64,000 nt of DNA, from contig JAYJMM010000007.1 of assembly GCA_037349105.1 (NCBI GenBank), positions 186,001 to 250,000 of the forward strand, in the 5' to 3' direction. The notes under the pieces were generated by a model. That model saw nothing but the letters and a program-made list of their open reading frames with translations, was not told the origin of the DNA and ran no database searches. Shown here in pieces: positions 11,386-26,100 of the stretch; within the stretch, counting starts at the first letter, position 1, and each line of letters opens with the position of its first letter. This stretch comes from Limnomonas spitsbergensis. Taxonomy: Eukaryota > Chlorophyta > Chlorophyceae > Chlamydomonadales. The translations under genes were made by a program, and so were the position numbers.

Positions 11386-13907
11386 TCAGTTGGGATGACA
11401 GGGAAAGGCGCCAAAGGCACAACTGTTATATATAATATGTGCTCATGGGATAGAGAGCCTCTGCTGCCAGGGACATTTCAACGACAGGTGGTACAGCAGC
11501 GCTTTTGACCTCACCAAGGGACCTCCAGCATGATAGCAGATACTATCGATAGCATTGAGTTTGCCCTTCAGCCTCAATGCTGTCACGTACCTCCCCTGTG
11601 GTAATGATTGAGTCAGGCATTTCATTGCGTCAGACAGGTCCATGAGATGCATGGACTGAGCTCAGTCGCATGCTTGTCACACAAGTCCGAGGCTCACATC
11701 AATCTTGACATGCAGCCGTCCCCCTTCTGGCAAGGATGCGGACTGCCCCAGGAGATGCTTACTGGACGTGACTGGAGGGTCAGACGCACCAAACACTTCC
11801 TTGAAACAGTTCCAGCTGCAGTAATTGTCCATAAAAGGTACTGGCCTGGGGAAAGCTGGGGCGTAGCGCTGGAATTCCTGTACATACGCGGCTTTCAAGA
11901 AGCTTGAAATGTGAGAGATGCATTTGGCTCACGACCAAATGCTAACTTATTCACACCGGTATGTTCTGTAGTGTGATGCACTGATGCAACCGACGTGTGA
12001 AGGCTGAAGAACAGAAGACACAAATTTGCCCGACGTAGAATGTCAAGAGTTTTTTGAAAAGAGGCTATCACATTGATCGGTTTCTCAAACCTTTACGTAT
12101 TGCCCCATCCTCAATTAATGTCTCGTGGAGGTTTATATCGACGACGACTTTCGAGCCGTAGCCATGGTGCGATGCGAAATTTCAGGCTACGTGCCCCAAA
12201 CGTCGAGACACGGGCTAGCCCGCTTTGTAAGTATAATCTTGCCAATGCGAGCTATCCCGTGACTTCAGACGTGGAGCATGTCGTACAAGAAAACCCAGCA
12301 CATCCCTCAGCATCAGTTTCGACATGCACTCTCCCGGCAATCTCCGGCATCTAGTAGTTTGCCATGAGTTCAAACAACATGCGTCAAGGTGGTTTATCTG
12401 CCTCCACAGCCTTTGTCGTCAGCAACATGAACAAAAGCAGTTATTCTCACATGGTTCATCTGCTACGGCACCGTGAATCTCGTGATGACGAAGATGATTT
12501 GCTCACAGAACCGCCCAAGGTCCATCTGCGTTTGGCTCATGATATCTTTAATGAGACCTAGGGGGTGAGACTTTCAACCAGAGTGACAAAGCGAGGTGAA
12601 TACAGCCACTATTGAACAAGAAAGCTACGATGCATCAAGCAGCTGAGTGCCGGGGGCGTTAGAGCTTCACGAGAGCTTTCCAAATCTGGTATTGTGATCA
12701 TGTTTCGCTTGGTGTGTGTGGTAGATAAGGAGAGGCGAAGTGTGTCGAGGGAGGGAGCAGGGTCCATTGAGGGGGGGGATGGGGGGAAACATCGAAACAA
12801 ACCAAACACTTGGCTAGGCGTCAGGTTGAGAAGATAGCCACTCGTTACGCCCTGAAATCGTTGCTAATTAGCATCTTTAAACATTTACATTGTATATGCA
12901 TTGACATCAAGCCCCCTTGGCATGCCAGAGAGTAGGTGTAAGGTCACTACTAACGACCACAAGCATTGCTGTCAGTCAGATCAGTGTTTTGTCAAAAAAT
13001 ATTTCACCTTCCGGTACCGCCATGAACGTGGAAAATTAATGGATACCGTTACAATATAAAGCTCCATGCTCAACTTACTGCAGTACTGCACCCCAAGCCT
13101 TGGTGTTGCTTCTCGTAAATTAAGGGTTCCTGAGCTGGTTGTGTGCGGGGGGTCAAACTATTGACAGGTACACATTTATTCTTGATGGAGGCACATTTGC
13201 TTTGCCCCTTTTCCCCACTTCCCGGCCTGGGCTTCTGGTCCTCTCGATTCATCAAGCGATCAGTAAGCACTCATGCACTAGAGTACTAATCTGATCATTG
13301 TCTTGAAATGTGACCCAAATTGAGCATTTGTGGCGCTTTTGCGCCTCAACCTAATGGAACCCAAATTGAGCGCTTGGGTAACACCCTCGAAAATCCTGGG
13401 GGGTACCCCCAGCAGCCCTGCCCCAAGCGCGCAAGACTTTCCATCCAAGCCCTTCTAGACGCCTACCTACCGTTCCCCCTTGTTACATTCTGTGGTAAGT
13501 ACTTACGGTAATGCACAATGTGATAAAAACAAGGCAGCCATTACAGGCTCAAGTTGTCAAGTTGTCAAACAAGGCGGCCATAACGGCCATTATAAGCACA
13601 AGTAGTACTTCTGTCGCACTGTCATCCACTGACTATGATCAGGACAGGTCATGGTGTCAGTTCATGGTACCCGTGCTAGTACAATGCGCTCGATGGCTTC
13701 ACATTAGACTACGGATACGGTACATGATGCGGTCAGCAAATGCAGAAACTAAAGAGTTGCAAAAGTACCGGTAGAGGTACATACCGCACCTACCATACCG
13801 TTTGCCGCATTTTCTGATTAAAAGCTGTAAATTCATGCTTGTGGACTCATTTCGAAACCCAGGTGTCATCGCGAACCACTGATGATGCAGCATTACCAGC
13901 TAGGAAC

Positions 13908-14035
13908 CGATAGGAGGATGGCATGGCTGCACCATGGTCCAGGCTGTGCATGGTAGCTGGAAGCGAGCCTAGTCATTCCCTATCAGCCCCACACGGCCGA
14001 GCGTTCAGCAGGGCCCAGCGGGTATGCACCGTTCT
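13908..14035 (+). repeat. Dispersed repeat C, forward copy
   Basis: Starts aggaggatggcatggctgc and ends 'cagcagggcccagcgggta' 'tgcaccg'. It lies just downstream of the large minus-strand gene. Confidence 0.85.
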
Positions 14036-14168
14036 TAACCAGCAAGAAGCCTGTACCAGGTTGCAAGCATAGCACTATAACCCTGACGGAGGACACCAGG
14101 GAATCATAGCATGTCCTGAAAGAATCCCACACCGGTCGGCCTTATCCTGAGCAGGGCAATATTCCCAG

Positions 14169-17100
14169 CTAAGCCGCTGCCTGCACCTCCTCCATCAGGG
14201 CTGCCATCGCCTCAGCACAAGTGTTCAGCACCCAAGGGTGCGCGCCTCCCTCCCTCACGTACCGGTCCAAAACAAGCACCGCGCGACGCAAGCGCGCAAT
14301 TGCAAGCTTCGCACCGTCCTCCGGCTCTATCTCAACCAAGCAGTCGCCATGCTGCCATGCAGGTCTTGCATAGCGCTGCCGCAACAACGCGTACTTCATG
14401 TACATGTGAGCCATATCCTGCTTTTGCCGTGGTCCCCGCAGCTCCGTCAAGTCTGGCTCATGCACCCTACCCGCAGCTTTAGACATCATGCGAGGTACAT
14501 CCAAGGCCTCCACCGTGTGCTGCGGATCCAAACGAAGATCTGGAGGGAACGATGGCGGGCCTCCTCCACCCTGAACTATGCGTAGGGCTTGCCCTGGGGC
14601 GCCGCACTGCTCCAGGACAGCAGCAATATCTGGCACCATGCCCAGATGGCCCAGAGAGGTCAGCAGCTCTTGCACGCTAGTCTCATCAAGCGACGCTCCC
14701 CCCGCACGCGCGCGCTTCAAAGCCTCGGGCAGTGCTGACAGAAGCGCCTGGCCCAGCGGCTGCGCCAGCATGCCCTCGAGAGCATGCAGCTTCATCAGCA
14801 GCTGCACCAAGTCATCTACTGGCAGCTCAAGGGCTCCGGAACCACGCAGCCTGGACGTCACGGCCTTGAGGAGGGGCTCGCTTCGGAGCGACACCGCCAC
14901 ATCAGCTACAGGTGCCAGCTGTAGCGGGGTGAGGAGGGCCGCCCGAGCAGCCACCTGTATGGACAATCGTTTCAAGGATAAGCAACACATCAAAGTTTGC
15001 GCCGTAATTCAGAAATCGAGCAAGAAATAAACTAAAAACGGTTCTTTACTGGTAAAAGTAGCTGAATTAGCCTTCCGAAACTACGGTGACTGTGACGGTG
15101 ATTCAGCCACCGTGAGGACCCAAGTCGGCACAACACTGCATCGAGCCTTATGACAAGCATAGCAGTGGAGCTGAGAGACGCCGCCCCGGCTGTCAAACAG
15201 GATCAGGAGCAGTGGCCAGGGGCTTCCCTACAGCCCTGAATCCTAGTTTGAAGACGCCACACCCAAGGTAGCACAATATGGCATGACGCAGCACGATACG
15301 ATACGACACCGGCTTAGCCTGTTACCCTATGAAAGTAGCGCGATACGGCATGAAACGGCACGACACAACACAGGTTTGGTCAATTGCACTCCCCTGGTCA
15401 CCCCTCTCACCTGCTTGGTCACCCGAACCAGGTGATGGGACAGGTTGTTGCTCCTGACGCAGCCAAGCGCAGAGTGCAGGGCGGCAGACGCCAGCATCAT
15501 CTCCACGGCCCTCGCGCCCTTCAGCTGTGCAGGCAGGACCATACCCTGCACCCGCGCCTGGTGCCCCCAGCAGCCCTCCAGCAGGGCCAGCACCTGCTCC
15601 ATGGCTTGGCTGCTGACCCTGCTGTGAGGCAGGCTCATCGCGTAGCCCTCGGCAGCAAGCACCACGGGATGACGTGAGACACCCTGCTGGTCCAAAACAT
15701 CGGCAACGGGACGGCGGCCGGAGGCAGAGCCGCTGGCTGCGGTGGCAGTGGCTAGAGGGAGCGAGAAGCCATCCAAGAGGATTGTACTGGGGCGGGTCAG
15801 CCTGCGAACAAAAGTAGGAGGCTCGTGACATGGTATATGCTGGGAAAGGGAGACGGGGTTGTGAGGCCGCTGCTGATCGGTACTGCCAGCTGGCTTAATC
15901 TGACGGCAATATTTAATCTTTATAAGAGGGACCATTGCAAGTGGACACACATGTTGGCCATCAATCGGGACATCAATGATGTTGAGGTAGATTCTGCCAT
16001 AATGTCATTCAAAGTTGTAACACAATAGCTTGAAAGCGTAGTACATAATGCAAATCAGAAAGTGAGATAAGAGTTGCCTTGTTAAGAAGTGGACAGTGAG
16101 AGTTTCAAGAAGTGGAAAGTTGAGAGCAAGGTCTTGACTTGCAAAATGTCAAATTTAGTTTTTTCCCGTAAGTGGAAAGCAGGATTGTACAGGTCGGAAC
16201 TGGGAGTGAGAAGGCAGAAGTGACAAGTGAGATTTGCAAATCGAGAAGCAAGTTGTTTTGTAAGTACAAGAGGAGTGTGAAGCCGAGGGCGAAATCCTGT
16301 AATAGCTTGGACAAAGTGATTTTGATCTCATTCCTCCCTGTCCCATTCCTCCCTGTCTCATTCCTCCCTGTCCCATTCCTCCCTGTCCCATTCCTCCCTG
16401 TCCCATTCCTCCCTGTCTCATTCCTCCCTGTCCCATTGCTCCCTGTCCAAAGGACTCATCATGCATCGCTTTCCACTCGTGCTTTTTAAAATCCCACTTT
16501 CGGTTTCTGCGTGTTAAGATCTCACTTTCAGTTTTCAACTGTTTGAAACTCACTTTCCATGTTCCAGCAACCCAGATCCCACTTTCCACTCTTCTCCACT
16601 CTTTTGAACTTAGCTTTCGAGGAACAATGACAACAAAGGTTTTCATTAACATTTGTTTGACCAAATTCCAGGCATTATTGGAGCCATGACTTCATTCAAA
16701 TGTTTGAACACACACCTTCCCCTCCTCCCCAATACGGCTGTTTGCTGTCCCTTAACAGGTAATGGGAACTTCATCCCAATGACCAACCTGCATTCTTATA
16801 TTACGGTGCTGGAGCTACCATCCAGCTACGTCACAGCCTCCGGCCGTTTGAGCCCATTGCAGCAAGCCCTGCTGCTCGGGCCACGCGCCGTAGGCCGATC
16901 AAGGCATGGTCCCTATTGGCCCAGTGGTGGCCGCTTGGCGGCCTACCAAAGCTGTGCTAGTGAACACTAAAATAAACACTGATCCCCCCCTCTGGTTCTC
17001 TCCCTCATCCTCACGTGGCACACAAGCACAGCGACAAGGCCGTCAGCCCCGCAGGTGGTCTCAGGTGGTCTCAGGTCAGGCCACACGCTCACCTGGCATA

Positions 17101-20100
17101 CTGGTACAGCAGCAAGGCCATCTGTCCCACAGTCAACCAGTTGTCCCAAGTCAGGCCATGCTTCGTTCTGTCCAGGATCCTGGCCTGCACCGCGCCTTCG
17201 ACGGCATCCAGGAGGACCTTGCACGGGCTGCGAGCGCCAAGAAACGGTTCAAAAGCAGACAGGACCTGCAGGTGGTGGTGCATGAAAGTCCGATGGTGAG
17301 AGGGAGGCAACGGAGCAGGATGGTCGGGAGTATGACGCACTGTAGTGTGAAACAGGATACCTTTTGAGGGCCGCTGATAAGCCACCAAGGACCTCACTGC
17401 CGTAGGCCGTTATGTAATGAATGGTAGCTGAATATGTAACTGAATGGTAGCTGAATGGCTCTAAGACAAGCAATGGCATGCGACACAGCAGGTCGCATCC
17501 TATTACAAGAGACCATAAAGTTGGGCGCCCACGCGGCCGAGCCTTTTTGAGCAGGTCCCATAGGTGAAATGTCATTTATCTGAAGAAGAGGCTGCCCAGT
17601 GCCGGGAATGGGAGTCAGACAACCCGGATAGAGACCCAGCCTTCCATGCCTCAGCCATGCTTTTTCAAAGCAACCAGCGGACATGGTTCTTCCCCACCCC
17701 GCCTTCATTGCAGGATCAGCTCATGCAGTGCCATGCATGCTGCCCTCACCATGCAACCATAAGCCTGAGCAGCCAACCCATGCATGCAGCCTTATCCTTC
17801 CAGGGCCCGATCAGACCACCACCCAACTCGCGGGCCCGATCAGACTGTCACCTAACTCGCCGCCCTCTGAGCATCTGGGTGGGGCCAAAGGCCCATGCAG
17901 GTCTCAAATTGAAAAGCGACCATGCAGCTACAAGCCTGAGCAGCCAACCCATGCATGCAGCCTTGCATCCCCATCCTCTGGGGGCCCGATCAGCTCACCT
18001 CGATCAGACTGTCGCCAAACTCGCCGCCCATTGAGCCTCCGAAACATCGCCCTGCGGCATTTGCTGCCGGTGAACCTCCCGCTGGCCTGTCCCTTGCTCC
18101 TGACCCTGGCATTGGCTCACTCAGCGGAAGATCCCCTGCCTGTGGCTGCCAGCCGGGCAACTGCCCCCGGCGCAGTGCAGCGGTCAGACGGGCCGCACCC
18201 CTGTTGACTGTACCATTGACTAATCCCGCCGCTTCAAACGACATGCCCCTCTGGTCCATTGCCTCACACAGGCAGAAGAGGGAGCGGGCCAGCTCTGCGT
18301 CCAACCTGGGGGGAATGCTGCCGCTAGTGTTGTTGAGACGCTCCAGGAGTGGTACGAGGACACCGTTGACCTCAGGTATCTCCCCCAACAGAGCGGAAAG
18401 CTGGAGACACTCGCTGCTGTTTCTGCCTGCTGAGCGTTTGCTGTCACTACAGCTGGGCTGTTCCTGCTGCTGCTGCTGCTTTTGCAGCTGCATCTTTAGC
18501 TGTTGCTGTTGTTGCTGCTGCTGTTGCTCCTGCTGCAGCTGCTGTTGTTGCTGCTGCATCTGCTGCCTTCGTCTATGCAGCGCCAGGAACGTTGCGAAGG
18601 CAGCAGTGAGCTGCGCCAGGTCAGCCCCCGCCAGTGGCTCGATTGGAAAACTGGTGTCAGCAGCCGGCCGGGGCGGATCCTCCAGGGCCATGTGCAACAG
18701 GGCAGCGACAGCCTCTATGTGCAAGCCCAACCGCATGGCCGACAAGGCGGCGGAAGCTGCTTGCCGAGGCTCCAGGTCCGCGTCAGGTGCCGTCAGCTGC
18801 GCGGCTGCTGCCGCCCAAAGCGGGGACTGGTCTCTCTCAGTGAGGGGACCTAGGGTGTCAACCTGCCCACCAGGGGCGCGGCCCTGGTCAGAGGAGGTGG
18901 CGCGCATCTGCGCGAAAGCCGCCATGAGAGGTAGCCGCGCCGAGGGAGGCAGCGAGCTCGCGGCCATGGCACAGGCTGGCTCGATGATCCGCATGGCCCG
19001 GATTGCTTTCTGGCCCGTCGCCCTCAGGCCCTGACCGGTGCGGTGAACATGGCCCAGGTAGGCGCCCAGAGCGAGCCCAGCCTTCTGCGCCGCCGAATCG
19101 CGTGCGCCAGCGTCCTTGAAGTTCGGCCGCCGGCCGGGTGCAAGGAGGGCCTCTGCGACCCCTGCAGCGAGTTTGTGAACCAGGGCCTGTGCCTGGGCCG
19201 ATGCTTGCGGCAGCGGGGGCCAGGACAGGAGGGCCAGGAGCAGGGCCGGCAGCTGCTGAGGGTGGGCCACGGTGGATAGGCGCAGCATGCGGCTCACCAC
19301 CTGCATGGCGGACTCCAGATGAGAGGGCGGGTAGCCTGGCTGCCCTGCACAACAGCAAGCAGGGCAGCAGCCAGTGTTTCTTTTTCCCCGTGACTCAGCT
19401 ACATGTCAGCTACACTCCGGCCGCTAGCCAGAAGCCCCATTCATGGCCAGCCTTGCTGCTTTGGCCACCAGTTATAGGTTGGTCCAGGTTTGGTCTTTAT
19501 TGGGCGATTGGCGGCCGCTGGGCGGCCTGCCGAAGTTGGACTTGTAGCCGGAAAAAGAAGCGCGCGCTCCATGTCCTTTACGATCTATAACCAGCAGGGC
19601 CTGGTGCATCTCTTTTGATTGGTGGTATTGGCAATGGGCCGGTCAAGGTTTGTTTTCAATTGGCCCGGTCAAGGCTGCACGGCAGGCCCCCGAAGAATGT
19701 ACCGCGCACACCAACAAGAACACTGCTGGTGCTCATTCAAATGCTATAAAACCTTGATTAAGTACACCTGTATCTGTACCCGCATATGTACATGCACTGG
19801 CATACGGTACTGGTACTGGTTAATTTATACAGCGCACCGTCATAGAACGGCCGTTGATACTGGCTGCACAGGCGCCCCGTCAGTCACCTGCAATGCCTGC
19901 TGCTTGGACCAGAGAAGCCTTCTGGAGTGCTCCCGCCTGCTGCTGCTGCTGCGTCGATGAAGGCCCCGCACTGCGATGGACCAGACAGGCTGTCAGCCCC
20001 TCAAAAAGGGACAGGCTGATAGAGGCGTGGTCGGGCCAGGCGCGGCAGCCTTCTAGCAGATACCCGAGCAACAGATCAGCAGCCTTGTCAGCAGTGCTCT

Positions 20101-23100
20101 TGTCCAGACCCTCCCCTGAAGCCGCGTGTGCATTCGCCGCCCCGACACCACCGTCCAGGGTTGCAGGCTGGCGGATCCAGCTGGATCCAGTAGGATCTGC
20201 AGGATCCGATGAGGTAGATCCAGGGCTGGATGCGTAGCAGATCTGCTTGAGGAGGAGGGCCTGGGAGCCCGGAGACCACAGCTGGATGTGAGGGCTGGTG
20301 CCTACCACCCTGCAGTGCACGCACTCAGCGCAATCAAAACCAATAAGCCAGCATGGAAAGGAATCTTCAACTCAATTAATTGGGCATTTTCAGATAAGGT
20401 GTCCTGAACACAACGGCATGGACACGAGGGTTCACGGCTTATGCCCACCTCCCTGCAATGGACGCCCAAATGTGCAATCAAATCCGATAAGCCAGCATGG
20501 AAAGGAATATAAGGCTTCATTAATTGGGTCGTTTGATAATTTCAGATAAGGTGTCCTTGACCTGAGGGCTAGTGCCCCCATCACCCTCTGCTTTGGATGC
20601 ACAACTGTGCAATCAAATCCAATGAGGCAACACGGTACTGCAGGGATTTTGAAGCTCATTTTATTGGGTACGTCCAGATATCAGGTATCCTGGACCTTAG
20701 GGCTGGTGCCTACCAAGAGCAGAATGGGCGCAAGTCCGTACAGGCAAAAGGCTGCAGCGCGTTAAAAACGACCCTGAAAATAAATACGGCACAGGTAGTT
20801 CAGGAAAAAAGAAAAAGCAGGGGTTCTCGGAAACGGGCGATCTATGGACTGCAGCTCCTGACCAGCTTCCATAAAAGCATTTTCGCGTACTTCAAAAACC
20901 CGCTTTGGGGGCCCTTTAGGCATGTTTCGAAATTCAGAGGTGTGGACAGGATCTGTGCCTTCCTTGCTCAGCAGCAGCGTTCATGAACCTCACCCCGCGG
21001 TGTTTGTGTAGCCCAGGGCTGACAGGTGATCCAGGCACTTGAGGAGGAGCACCTCCTCCGGGGAGGGGTCCACTGAGGCCAGGCTGCCATCCACAGCACC
21101 GGGCCGGTAGGAACGGGCCATGACCTGCAGCACCAGAGGGCAGGGCTGGTCAATACCCTACCAGCGCATTTCGCCCAGATATCTTCATTTCTCTTCAACG
21201 GTATCGTGAAGATGTGGCGCGCTGCTGCTGCCAGTGGGCAATGGTGGGCTGTTGAAGATGTGGTGCGCTGCTGCTGCTGCCAGTAGGGTTGTGAAAGGCC
21301 GTTGATGGAGGCGTTGATTGAGCCTGCTGCCGTCAGTGGGACAAGAGCTGAAACCAAGGATAAGAGGGACCCCTTAGGTGGAGGGGGAGGAAGGGGCTCA
21401 TCTCCCCCAATATATCCTCCAGAGCCACACTCATTTGGTGGAGGGGGAGGAAGGGGCTCATCTCCCCCAATATATCCTCCAGAGCCACACTCATTTGGTG
21501 GAGGGGGCGGAATGGGCTCATCTCCCCCAATATATCCTCCAGAGCCACACTCATTTGGTGGAGGGGGAGGAAGGGGCTCATCTCCCCCAATATATCCTCC
21601 AGAGCCACACTCATTTGGTGGAGGGGGAGGAAGGGGCTCATCTCCCCCAATATATCCTCCAGAGCCACACTCATTTGGTGGAGGGGGAGGAAGGGGCTCA
21701 TCTCCCCCAATATATCCTCCAGAGCCACACTCATTTGGTGGAGGGGGAGGAAGGGGCTCATCTCCCCCAATATATCCTCCAGAGCCACACTCATTTGGTG
21801 GAGGGGGAGGAATGGGCTCATCTCCCCCAATATATCCTCCAGAGCCACACTCATTTGGTGGAGGGGGAGGAAGGGGCTCATCTCCCCCAATATATCCTCC
21901 AGAGCCACACTCATTTGGTGGAGGGGGAGGAAGGGGCTCATCTCCCCCAATATATCCTCCAGAGCCACACTCATTTGGTGGAGGGGGAGGAAGGGGCTCA
22001 TCTCCCCCAATATATCCTCCAGAGCCACACTCATTTGGTGGAGGGGGAGGAAGGGGCTCATCTCCCCCAATATATCCTCCAGAGCCACACTCATTTGGTG
22101 GAGGGGGAGGAAGGGGCTCATCTCCCCCAATATATCCTCCAGAGCCACACTCATTTGGTGGAGGGGGAGGAAGGGGCTCATCTCCCCCAATATATCCTCC
22201 AGAGCCACACTCATTTGGTGGAGGGGGAGGAAGGGGCTCATCTCCCCCAATATATCCTCCAGAGCCACACTCATTTGGTGGAGGGGGAGGAAGGGGCTCA
22301 TCTCCCCCAATATTTCCTCCAGAGCCACACTCATTTGGTGGAGGGGGAGGAATGGGCTCATCTCCCCCAATATATCCTCCAGAGCCACACTCATTTGATG
22401 GAGGGGGAGGAAGGGGCTCATCTCCCCCAATATATCCTCCAGAGCCACACTCATTTGGTGGAGGGGGAGGAAGGGGCTCATCTCCCCCAATATATCCTCC
22501 AGAGCCACACTCATTTGGTGGAGGGGGAGGAAGGGGCTCATCTCCCCCAATATATCCTCCAGAGCCACACTCATTTGATGGAGGGGGAGGAATGGGCTCA
22601 TCTCCCCCAATATATCCTCCAGAGCCACACTCATTTGGTTGAGGGGGAGGAATGGGCTCATCTCCCCCAATATATCCTCCAGAGCCACACTCATTTGGTG
22701 GAGGGGGAGGAATGGGCTCATCTCCCCCAATATATCCTCCAGAGCCACACTCATTTGATGGAGGGGGAGGAAGGGGCTCATCTCCCCCAATATATCCTCC
22801 AGAGCCACACTCATTTGGTGGAGGGGGAGGAAGGGGCTCATCTCCCCCAATATATCCTCCAGAGCCACACTCATTTGGTGGAGGGGGAGGAATGGGCTCA
22901 TCTCCCCCAATATATCCTCCAGAGCCACACTCATTAGGTGGAGGGGGAGGAAGGGGCTCATCTCCCCCAATATATCCTCCAGAGCCACACTCATTTGATG
23001 GAGGGGGAGGAAGGGGCTCATCTCCCCCAATATATCCTCCAGAGCCACACTCATTTGGTGGAGGGGGAGGAAGGGGCTCATCTCCCCCAATATATCCTCC

Positions 23101-26100
23101 AGAGCCACACTCATTTGGTGGAGGGGGAGGAAGGGGCTCATCTCCCCCAATATATCCTCCAGAGCCACACTCATTTGGTGGAGGGGGAGGAAGGGGCTCA
23201 TCTCCCCCAATATATCCTCCAGAGCCACACTCATTTGGTGGAGGGGGAGGAAGGGGCTCATCTCCCCCAATATATCCTCCAGAGCCACACTCATTTGGTG
23301 GAGGGGGAGGAAGGGGCTCATCTCCCCCAATATATCCTCCAGAGCCACACTCATTTGGTGGAGGGGGAGGAAGGGGCTCATCTCCCCCAATATATCCTCC
23401 AGAGCCACACTCATTTGGTGGAGGGGGAGGAAGGGGCTCATCTCCCCCAATATATCCTCCAGAGCCACACTCATTTGGTGGAGGGGGAGGAAGGGGCTCA
23501 TCTCCCCCAATATATCCTCCAGAGCCACACTCATTTGGTGGAGGGGGAGGAAGGGGCTCATCTCCCCCAATATATCCTCCAGAGCCACACTCATTTGGTG
23601 GAGGGGGAGGAAGGGGCTCATCTCCCCCAATATATCCTCCAGAGCCACACTCATTTGGTGGAGGGGGAGGAAGGGGCTCATCTCCCCCAATATATCCTCC
23701 AGAGCCACACTCATTTGATGCCTTATGTAATTGAAGCCCTGCCGCCACAGTGACCAGCTGAACAGCAAACACCCTGACCAGCTGACTATCTGAACCCGGC
23801 ACTCTTTGTTTTAATGCGCACAATACTGCCTTTTCGAGGGCCACCGGGCGTCCAGCCCTGGGCCGATGGGGACCCAACCGTGACAGGCCTACCCCCTGTG
23901 GCCCAGGCTGCAGGGCTGGATACGCCAGGCCCGCAAGACGTAGGCCGCGATGCAGATGAAGTGCAGCTGAAGCAACCTTAACCTAGCAGAAACCTCTAGA
24001 AGGGGAGCACCTCGAGGGACAGGCACCTAGGTCGTGTGAAGGGATTTGTCCCGGGCCCTAAGGCCTGCAAAAAGGGATGTGTCCCAGGCCTGCAAAAAGG
24101 GCCACCAAACTATGCCCGTCTCCACTCATATTTTCCGTGCCTGCCTCCTGGTTGGCACTTGCCTGTGAGTTCATTGCGGCAAGGAGATCCCTCCTGGACT
24201 GCGCCTCCACCGGTGATGCCCTGAGGGCGAACAGCACCTGGTGCAGCCCCTCCAGGGAAGTCTCCTGTTGGTGGGCGGCCTAGTTAGTACAGCTAGGGTC
24301 GCTGTTTAGTTTAGGACAATTCAGCTACACTTCAGCTACAACACTACTCATGAGTTTAGGGTCATTCAGCTACACTTCAGCTACACCACTAATGATGAGT
24401 TTAGGGTCATTCAGCCACACTTCAGCTACACCACTACTCATGAGTTTAGGGTCATTCAGCTACACTTAAGCTACACCACTACCCATGAGTTTAGGGTCAT
24501 TCAGCTACACATAAGCTAAATCACCACTCATGAGTTTGGGATGATGCAGCTCAGGTTCAGCTACATCACTACTCCTGAGTTCCAGGTGATTCAGTGAATC
24601 AATGACACTTACGCTACATCACTGCCAAATGTAGGGTGATTCTGCTACACTTCAGCCACCGGTTCATCACACTCTTTGATTCAGGGTCATTCAAGGACAC
24701 TTCAGCCACACCACTGTTTAATTTAGGGTGGCCGAGCTACAATCGCGCTACATCACGCAACATTCAGGGTTATTCATCAACCTATCAGCTGCAACACGCA
24801 CAGCAACTGGTGCAGACCCTATAAGGAAGTCTCCTGAGAGGATTAAAGGACATTCAGGCAGGCAGGATGGGACAGATGCACTATCCAAGACGAATATGGC
24901 ATTAAACGCAGGCGAAACGGCCCTCTTCGCTGAACACTCATCAGGCCGTCAAAAAAGATCATGCAGTCCCACCTTTGCACACACTTTTTGCTCAGTGCTT
25001 TGTTAGAATATTGGAATGCTGGAATGTTGGGATGTTAGAATGTTGGTCCACGAGGACATCTTGTACAAGATGTCCTAGTGGCAGTGCAGCTCGTGCCAAC
25101 ATTCGAACATGCTTGATATGCTGTACATCCCTCAGGCACCCATCACCTCATGGCGGCCATCGTCCCATAGCTCCATAACACTGCAGGACCTGCACCGTGC
25201 AAACCCACCTGCACTATGCAAGCCCACCTGCACTATGCAAGCCCACCTGCACTATGCAAGCCCACCTGCACTATGCAAGCCCACCTGCACTATGCAAGCC
25301 CACCTGCACTATGCAAGCCCACCTGCACTATGCAAGCCCACCTGCACAATGCAAGCCCACCTGCACTATGCAAGCCCACCTGCACTATGCAAGCCCACCT
25401 GCACTATGCAAGCCCACCTGCACCGTGCAAGCCCACCTGCACTATGCAAGCCCACCTGCACCGTGCAAACCCACCTGCACTATGCAAGCCCACCTGCACT
25501 ATGCAAGCCCACCTGCACCGTGCAAGCCCACCTGCACCGTGCAAGCCCACCTGCACCGTGCAAACCCACCTGCACTATGCAAGCCCACCTGCACTATGCA
25601 AGCCCACCTGCACTATGCAAGCCCACCTGCACTATGCAAGCCCACCTGCACTATGCAAGCCCACCTGCACTATGCAAGCCCACCTGCACCGTGCAAGCCC
25701 ACCTGCACTATGCAAGCCCACCTGCACTATGCAAGCCCACCTGCACTATGCAAGCCCACCTGCACCGTGCAAGCCCACCTGCACCGTGCAAGCCCACCTG
25801 CACTATGCAAGCCCACCTGCACTATGCAAGCCCACCTGCACTATGCAAGCCCACCTGCACTATGCAAGCCCACCTGCACTATGCAAGCCCACCTGTGCAA
25901 GCCGACACCCGATCTTGCAAATGTATTCATCCTGCGCGGATCCGACGAACCCGGGAAGCAGGCGCCCCGCTGCCAAAACACTGGACCAGTCCTGCAGCAC
26001 CTCCACCGCCCAGCGTTGGTGGCTCTCCCGGCCGACCCCGGCCGCGCCACCGCCGGCCCCCTGCTCGCTCCTCATCTGCTGATCCTGCATCAGCAGCTTC

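Noticed and set aside
18460..18560. Pathogenic-type CAG expansion
   Set aside because: The tract is interrupted and in frame; such Gln runs are ordinary in algal proteins.
21302..23753. Plus-strand frames of 446, 519, 360 and 271 codons
   Set aside because: Same 60-bp array read on the other strand; no start context, domain or splice support.
20968..23877. 969-codon minus-strand and 811-codon alternative open frames of a 20-residue Gly/Pro-rich repeat
   Set aside because: These arise because the 60-bp unit is divisible by 3 and lacks stops in several frames on both strands. The frames begin at non-ATG codons or in repeat A, and do not match the phase of the surrounding exons.
21377..25892. 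CRISPR-like regular repeats
   Set aside because: The arrays are head-to-tail without unique spacers and lie in introns of a eukaryotic gene.
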